Source: Cololabis saira (lineage: Eukaryota; Chordata; Actinopteri; Beloniformes; Belonidae). Taken from it: DNA of 64,000 bases. The stretch is taken from assembly GCF_033807715.1 (NCBI RefSeq), contig NC_084592.1, forward strand, positions 29,577,419 through 29,641,418, in the 5' to 3' direction. Made by a program: the position numbers and the translations under genes. Within the stretch, counting starts at the first letter, position 1; each line of letters starts with the position of its first letter. The notes under the pieces are model-generated. The model did no database searches. It was not told the DNA's origin and worked only from the letters and a program-made list of their open reading frames with translations. Shown here piece after piece: positions 58,288-64,000 of the stretch.

Positions 58288-58706
58288 TAAATGATTTGCT
58301 TGATAAAGTAATATTATTGGGATTGTGTGAAGAGTTAAACATGAGGAACTAAGACCAGAACAACAGGGAACAAAGCTGTAAGATTCCCACAACCAGGAGT
58401 GCCATTACCTGACTGAGGTTGAAACTGTTTACTGCTGGCCAAATCTGAAACTGCTAGGCAGCATTTCAGAGCAGTCACAATTTCACGATTATCCAACACG
58501 AGGGTATGTTGATGGTTAAGCGTGAACCAAAGAAATGTGTTTTAAATGTGCCCCATATTCCTTCATAGGACTATCTGGTTTACAGTATTTCATTTGTCAT
58601 ACAGTTCATGAACTGATATCATCTACCTAATTTTTTTGCTGTCTCGATTTCTCTTTCCGTCCAAAAAAATCACTGTCTGATTTAAAAAAAATGTATTTAC
58701 AAATTA
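58288..58706. other. Unassigned sequence
   Basis: No feature could be supported. Confidence 0.45.
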
Positions 58707-58839
58707 TAGTGGAAAATAAGTATTTTGTCAATAACAAAAGTTAATCTCAATACTTTGTTACATACCATTTGTTGGCAATGACAGAGGTCAAATGTTTTCT
58801 GTAAGTCTTCACAAGGTTTTCACACACTGTTGCTGGTAT

Positions 58840-60095
58840 TTTGGCCCATTCCTCCATGCAGATCTCCTCTAGAGCAGTGATGTTTTGGGGCTGTCGCTGG
58901 GCAACACAGACTTTCAACTCGCTCCAAAGATTTTCTATGTGGTTGAGATCTGGAGACTGGCTAGGCCACTACAGGACCTTGAAATGTTTCTTACGAGGCG
59001 ACTCCTTTGTTGCCCAGCGGTGTGCTTGGGATCATTGTCATGCTGAAAGACCCAGCCACGTTTCATCTTCAATGTCCTTGCTGATGGAAGGAGGTTTTCA
59101 TTCAAAATCTCACGATACATGGCCCCATTCATTCTTTCCCTTTGATGGATCAGTCGTCCTGGTCACTTTGAAGAAAAACATCCCCAAAGCATGATGTTTC
59201 AACCCCCCTGCTTAACAGTAGGCATGGTGTTCTTTGGATGCAACTCAGCTTTCTTTCTCCTCCAAACACGACAAGCTGTGTTTCTACCAAAAAGTTATAT
59301 TTTGGTTTCATCTGACCATATCATATTCTCCCAATCCTCTTCTGCAACATCCAAATGCTCTCTAGCAAATGTCAGACAAGCCTGGACATGTCGTGGCTTT
59401 AGCAGGGGAACACGTCTGGCACTGCAGGATTTGAGTCCCTGGTAATGGGATACTGATGGTAGCCTTTGTTACTTTGGTCCCAGCTCACTGCAAGTCATTC
59501 ACTAGGTCCTGTGTGGTTCTGGGATTTTTATCTCACCGTTCTTGTGATAATTTTTACCCCACGGGTGAGATCTTGGGTGGAGGCCCAGATCGAGGGAGAT
59601 TATCCGTGGTCTTGTATGTCTTCGATTTTCTAATAATTGAGAGAAGGCTCATCTTCCAGCTCTAGAGACAGGTATGAGGCTAAATCATTTGCTAAAGGGC
59701 TACAGGCAGAGCTAACCACTGGGTCTCGTACGCTGATAGTGGGCGACGGAGCTGTGAACAAAATAAAATGCTTCTGCAGCAAAAAAACAGAAGTACTCTG
59801 TTTTACCGATGACATGGTGTCTGACATCTCAAAGAAGATCCTGAGCATTGCTTCTGAGCATCCAACAGCTAAAACTCTCATCATACAAACAGGAACCCTT
59901 GATGTTGTGAAGCAACAATCGGAGCCCCAGATTGAGGGAGATTATCAGTGGTCTTGTATGTCTTCGATTTTCTAATAATTGCTCCCACAGTTGATTTTTT
60001 CACACCAAGCTGCTTACCTATTTCAGATTTCCAGCCTGGTGCAGGTCTACAATTTTGTTTCTCACGTACTTTGACAGCTCTTTGATCTTGGCCAT
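58840..60095 (-). pseudogene. Tc1-like transposase, broken by lesions and an insert
   Basis: The start codon is at 60095 (minus strand). [20 protein letters not shown] is the first helix-turn-helix; the frame is lost where the insert (59640-59922) and a duplicated flank interrupt the DNA-binding domain. Downstream, the SDETK block (about 59310-59290), the HDNDPKH block (about 59045) and the [12 protein letters not shown] block (about 58950) can still be recognised. Frameshifts and stops are present. The two blocks carrying the catalytic Asp residues and the Glu-containing region survive in separate frames. It is inactive. Confidence 0.85.
59640..59922 (+). pseudogene. SGNH-hydrolase-like fragment of a LINE ORF1, inside Tc1
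   Basis: The plus-strand frame contains SRTLIVGDGAVNKIKCFCS and, later, [19 protein letters not shown]. This resembles the SGNH/GDSL-like domain found in ORF1 of several fish LINEs, where GDS and TGTND motifs are usual. Here Ser is Gly and Asn is Leu, so catalytic residues are lost. About 57 bp of Tc1 sequence (59582-59639) is repeated on the far side (about 59923-59979), so the fragment lies inside a Tc1 duplication. No LINE tail or short TSD is present. Confidence 0.65.
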
Positions 60096-60462
60096 AGTGG
60101 AGTTTGGAGTGAGACTGTTTGAGGTTGTGGACAGGTGTCTTTTATACTGATAACGAGTTAAAACAGGTGCCATTAATACAGGTAACGAGGGGAGGACAGA
60201 GGAGCCTCTTAAAGAAGAAGTTACAGGTCTGTGAAAGCCAGAAATCTTGCTTGTTTGTAGGTGACCAAATACTAATATTACTGAGGAATTTACCAATTAA
60301 TTCAGTAAAAATCCTACAATGTGATTTCCTGGATTCTATCCCCCCATTCTGTCTCTCGTAGTTGAAGTGTACCTATGATGAAAATTACAGGCCTCTGTCA
60401 TCTTTTTAAGTGGGAGAACTTGCACAATTGGTGGCTGACTAAATACTTTTTGCCCCACTGTA

Positions 60463-61440
60463 AAAGTTATCTTGCTAACCATGCTATCAGCACTCTAGGA
60501 AGGAAAATCTTTACTTTGTAAAAGACTCCGGGAACACCTGACCAACACTTTGACTGCTGCTTTTTAGCTGGTGGCCTTCATCAGGCTAGTGGTAAAACCT
60601 TTGGACCAGCATTTAAGCAGGAAAAATATGGAAGAAAAAAAAAGAAGAAAAATAATCAATCACACAGATCCACATGGATATGTGGGCACAGACACAGTCC
60701 CAGAATGTCAAAAACATTTTCCTCTTCTAGCAAAGTGTGAAAGAATTAAAGACTAAATTATCTTAATTCTTGCATGAAAAAAATGTCTCATCAAAACAAA
60801 AGCATCAGTACATCTTTTTTTCTTGAACACTAACATGTACAACTCCTTGTACTCAGCGGGCTTTGATTGCTCGAGGCGGAAGACACGTTTGACCTCAGCA
60901 AGCAAATGTCCTGGTTCTGTATTCTGCAGATGAAAATATCAAAATTAACAGCAAGGTTGTCCTTCTCCTACGGCTGCTTGGTGTTTTAGCAGCTATGAGC
61001 TAAAACAAATCTCACATTAAAAAGTTTGAATAAACCAAGACTAGCTGACTCATAAGTAAAGATGACTGAGAAGATTAATCAGCACAGCAGTAAGAGTGAG
61101 TGACAGTAGATGCTCTGCTTCAGAGCTACCCGCAGCCACAGACAGTGACAGCTCAAGCTTTGACACCAAAGGTTACTTATGTATTACTTTGAGTCATACT
61201 CTGAAACCACGGTGTGTAGGAGTGGGATCCATCTGTTATTGATCGTGCTGACAACAGTAATATTCAATTGTTTGTAGAAAGAAAAAAAAAAAACAGGTGT
61301 CAACATACAGCATTATGAAGTTATTTGTTAGTAATTTGTTGATTGTAATTTGTAGTCTGTTAGATAGTTTTTAACAGCATAATGACGCGTTACAATGTGC
61401 ATAAAAATAGTTTTCACTCCTGAATTAAAACTAAAAAAGA
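60463..61440. other. Unassigned sequence
   Basis: No feature could be supported. Confidence 0.45.
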
Positions 61441-61637
61441 TTCAAGCGTTCCGGTCATGGCGGCGAGGTAGACGGACACGCACCACGAGTCTCTGACTAT
61501 CTAACCAAATATACACCCTTATTAAAGTCCCTGAAGGTAACTTAACCGAGGCAAATAAACCAAAACTGCACCAGGGATTTTTTAAAGAGCAACAATTCAA
61601 CAAGACGAAAGACTAGAAGACAGTCTGTGGCTAATCT

Positions 61638-62493
61638 ATGCCAGTGACAAGATCTGCACGGGCTAGCAACGCAATACGAGCTAGCGCGGACCTGGCTAAA
61701 GAAAGCAATATGATGGAAGCGGCTAAAGTCTCCGATGAAAGTACTCAACAGCACACTTTAAACAGCTCTAGTCAGCTGGAGGCTGTGCTTACGGCCATCA
61801 AATCCCTTAAGTCAGAAGGTTTAGAGCGACACCGGGAAGTTATTGAAGGCATGGCACACATCAGGATGGATTTAGACACAATCAACTGCCGAAAGCCGTA
61901 TCAGTGACGCGGAGGATGTACCCGTGCAGCTCACGTCCAAGGTAACCGCACTGGAAACAAAAGTGAAATTGCTCAATGAGAAGAACTAGGACCTGGAGAA
62001 TCGCTCACACCGCTCCAACATTCGTCTCATCGGCTTAGCAGAAAACACGGAGGGGAGGGATGCTGAAGCTTTCCTGGAGAGGTGGCTCCCGGACATCCTC
62101 GGAGCGGAGCTTTTCTCCGCACCTGTGCGCATTGAGCGGGCTCACTGCATCCCGACCGGTCCCGCAAAACCCACGAGCCCAGCCTCACCTCCTGGACCGC
62201 TGATTATGAAGTTTTTAAACTTCAAAGACAAAGTCCGTGTAATGAAAGCCGCACAGGAAAAAGGCAAGGTTATTCACGAAAACAGGCAAGTGAAGTTTTT
62301 TTCTGACTTTTCTGTCGAAGTGCAGCGCCAGAGGAAAGCTTATGATGCGGTGAAGCAGAGGCTCCGTTCAGAGGGAATCAAATATGGTCTGCAATTTCCT
62401 GCTAAACTCTGTATCACACATTATGGGAAAAACATAACTTTTCAGATACCTCGGGATGTTCACACGTTTCTCCAGAATACAAACAAAGAGTGA
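61638..62493 (+). pseudogene. L1-like ORF1 protein, two lesions
   Basis: ORF1p is an RNA-binding chaperone of the LINE particle. ATG at 61638 opens MPVTRSARASNAIRASADLA; the frame shifts near 61885, giving a premature TGA at 61905. The true frame continues (SRISDAEDVPVQLTSKVTAL, a coiled-coil-like heptad pattern). It has a TAG at 61987, then DLENRSHRSNIRLIGLAE, the start of the L1 RRM-like domain. PGPLIMKFLNFKDKVRVMKA and GIKYGLQFPAKLCIT mark the RRM and C-terminal domain. The end is at 62491-62493. Apart from one indel and one stop the protein is complete, about 285 residues. Confidence 0.85.
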
Positions 62494-63285
62494 CTTTTTT
62501 TTTCTTCCCCTTTCTCAACATGCGCTGCGCATGATGTGACGTTCAAGTTACACCTGGAAAACTCGACTTCAGAGGCAATGTTTCGTTTTCTCTTGTGAGT
62601 TTATGTCTGTCGCCATCTGAAGATAGCACATTATAGATGGTAATGGAGAGATGGCCTAGTGTGGACTATTAAAAGACAAAACTATACTATCACTGATTAC
62701 TCCAGTCATTAAGGTAAATAATCCGCTCCAATTTAGATTTTGGTTTGTTCTAGTTGCTTGTTCACAAGTGTAAGTGACTAATACATCGTACAAAAAGTGA
62801 CTTTTGTAATTTAAGTTGTGAGCAATTTGACAGCTAGGTAAAAGGTGTTTTATTTTATTTTTTTCAAATAATATAAACAGTTCTCTGACTTTGTGATGAA
62901 CAATTTAATTTTAAAATCATTTCCTCACATGCAAAATGGCCATTATACAATTGAGACTATAGGTTAGAGATAAATGGTAGCAGAGGTGAGTTCATTTCGT
63001 TTATTGCAGCTCCTCTGTGTAGGAGCAATAAGAGCCAAGGAAGTTGGTATATTAATCTGGTTTTGACTGTAGGATAGGAAGGCAGTCGGCAGCTGTTGGT
63101 ATGGAGTTAAGGTTTTCTTATTTTGCAGGTTCTGGCAAAATGTTCGTTTTTTTTGTTTTTCAATGTGTTTTTTTTTACTATTTTACCCTGTCTCCTTGCT
63201 TTTCTTGTGACATTGATATATCGAGCGGTGATGCAGAAATACAGATACAGATTCCTCTCTAACATAATGCTTTCTATAATGTTCC
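62494..63285 (+). other. Spacer between ORF1 and ORF2 of the L1-like element
   Basis: AT-rich, without a reading frame of note. At about 790 bp it is long for an L1 inter-ORF region. It may hold an unrecognised insertion. Confidence 0.5.
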
Positions 63286-64000
63286 ATGGCTAGTAACCAG
63301 CTATGTAAAATATCTTCTTGGAATGTCCGAGGCCTGGGTAGACTGGTGAAATTAAAACAAGTTATGACTAGGTTTCGGCACCTGGGGTCTAAAATTGTGT
63401 TTCTTCAGGAGACGCACTTGACTCAGGGTGAGGTTATCAGGTTGAGGACAAGGTGGCAAGGACAGGTATTTGCTGCTAATTACTCATCCCTTGCTAGGGG
63501 TGTGGTCATATTAATCCATAAATCCATCCCTTTTCAAATAAATACCACCACTCTGGATCCTGGGGGAAGATTTATTATTCTATAGGGTACTCTATTTGAT
63601 CAACATCTTTATTTAGTAAATGTCTACGGCTCTAATAAAGACGATCCACAATTTTATAACAACATTTTTCTAACACTCTCATCACTAAGGGGGGAAATTA
63701 TAATGGGTGGGGACTATAATTGTGCATTGAACCCCAATATTGATCGAAATGGTAATCAAGACTCTTCCCACAACCAATCTAGGAAGGTAATCCTTAACTT
63801 TATGGATGAGTTGGGCCTGTGTGATGTCTGGAGGGAGTTGAATACAGATAAGAGAGAATCCTCCTGCTATTCAGCTACACATAAAACTCTTTCATGGTTG
63901 GACTTCTTTTTGATTTCTAGGACTTCACTTTGTAATGTTGAGAACTGCTATTACAGTGGCATAATAATTTCTGACCATGCAACAGTGTCTATAGAATACA
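63286..64000 (+). pseudogene. L1-like ORF2, endonuclease domain, incomplete at window edge
   Basis: MASNQLCKISSWNVRGLGRL is the start of an APE-type endonuclease. The Mg-binding LQETHL is at about 63403-63420 and ARGVVILIHKSIPF follows. A TAG at 63583 breaks the frame once, after which it is open to the window end: LYLVNVYGSNKDDPQFYNN, IIMGGDYNCALNPNIDR (the GDFN block), LSWLDFFLISRTS, and the terminal SDH motif (about 63970-63979). Reverse transcriptase lies outside. A single stop in 238 codons suggests a fairly young copy, or one read through a sequencing error. Confidence 0.9.

Larger units (their letters stand above)
58709..60460 (-). mobile_element. Tc1-like element (copy C), full span
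   Basis: The element is bounded by TA at 58707-58708 and 60461-60462. The minus-strand 5' end reads cagtggggcaaaaagtattt and the other end gtggaaaataagtattttg, imperfect inverted repeats. It is the same family as copy A (9873-11073), which it completes at the 3' side. It carries a broken transposase and a foreign 283-bp insert. Confidence 0.9.
61441..64000 (+). mobile_element. L1-like LINE, 5' end to the window edge
   Basis: It begins around gtcatggcggcgaggtagac (about 61457), a 5' UTR typical of L1-type elements. ORF1 (61638-62493), a 0.8-kb spacer and the start of ORF2 (63286 onward) follow. The copy is not 5' truncated, which is unusual for LINEs. The rest of ORF2 and the 3' end lie outside the window. 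Family probably L1 (Swimmer/Tx1-related types occur in fish); the exact clade is uncertain. Confidence 0.8.

Overview
The window looks like teleost fish nuclear DNA. It is AT-rich, eukaryotic, full of long (TG)n, (AT)n, (CTGT)n and (ATCC)n microsatellites, and dominated by element families typical of ray-finned fish: Tc1-like transposons, hAT and TTAA-flanked MITEs, tRNA-headed SINEs, L2/CR1-like and L1-like LINEs, and Ty3/gypsy and BEL/Pao LTR elements. No bacterial gene organisation, rRNA, true tRNA gene or CRISPR is visible, and I could not support a single host protein-coding gene. Read it as an intergenic or intronic transposon graveyard with one well-preserved transposase gene. Family names rest on recognition of motifs and ends, not on a database search.

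Layout. 0-9.8 kb: a SINE with exact target-site duplications (TSDs), a palindromic fold-back MITE, an autonomous-looking hAT element (3281-6431) whose two-exon transposase reads through without a stop, and a decayed Tc1 copy. 9.9-15 kb: a Tc1 copy truncated by a GC-rich repeat, and a second copy of that repeat carrying long TG tracts. 15-24 kb: LINE tails, a tRNA-derived SINE, and a non-autonomous DNA element with an internal duplication. 24.7-28 kb: a four-level nest (solo gypsy-like LTR > MITE > hAT > TTAA element). 28-35 kb: decayed Tc1, two L2-type 3' ends, a (CTGT)n-bearing repeat, and another SINE.

35-41.3 kb: the 5' end of an LTR retroelement with a tRNA-Pro-type primer site, then a degraded Ty3/gypsy element with a SCAN-like gag and with integrase placed before reverse transcriptase, as in Gmr1-like elements. 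43-46.4 kb: two Tc1 copies, one split by hAT-type insertions with clear 8-bp TSDs. 46.5-50 kb: repeats, then AT-rich unique sequence with one promoter-like cluster near 49.35 kb. 50.4-52.4 kb: a hAT end and a BEL/Pao integrase fragment with its 3' LTR. 53-56.4 kb: a LINE whose reading frame is split by two DNA elements, each with an intact TSD. 57-60.5 kb: a hAT element with perfect TSD, and a Tc1 copy that has gained part of a LINE ORF1-like SGNH domain. 61.4-64 kb: an L1-like LINE running off the window edge.

The elements work together only in the sense of autonomous and dependent partners. The hAT transposase at 3.5-5.6 kb shares terminal sequence with the deleted element at 25.1-27.4 kb. 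The nesting gives a relative order of insertion. I found no undescribed defence or metabolic system; the strongest leads are the intact hAT gene, the SCAN-gag element, the SGNH fragment inside a Tc1 copy, and the fold-back family that recurs inside other DNA transposons.
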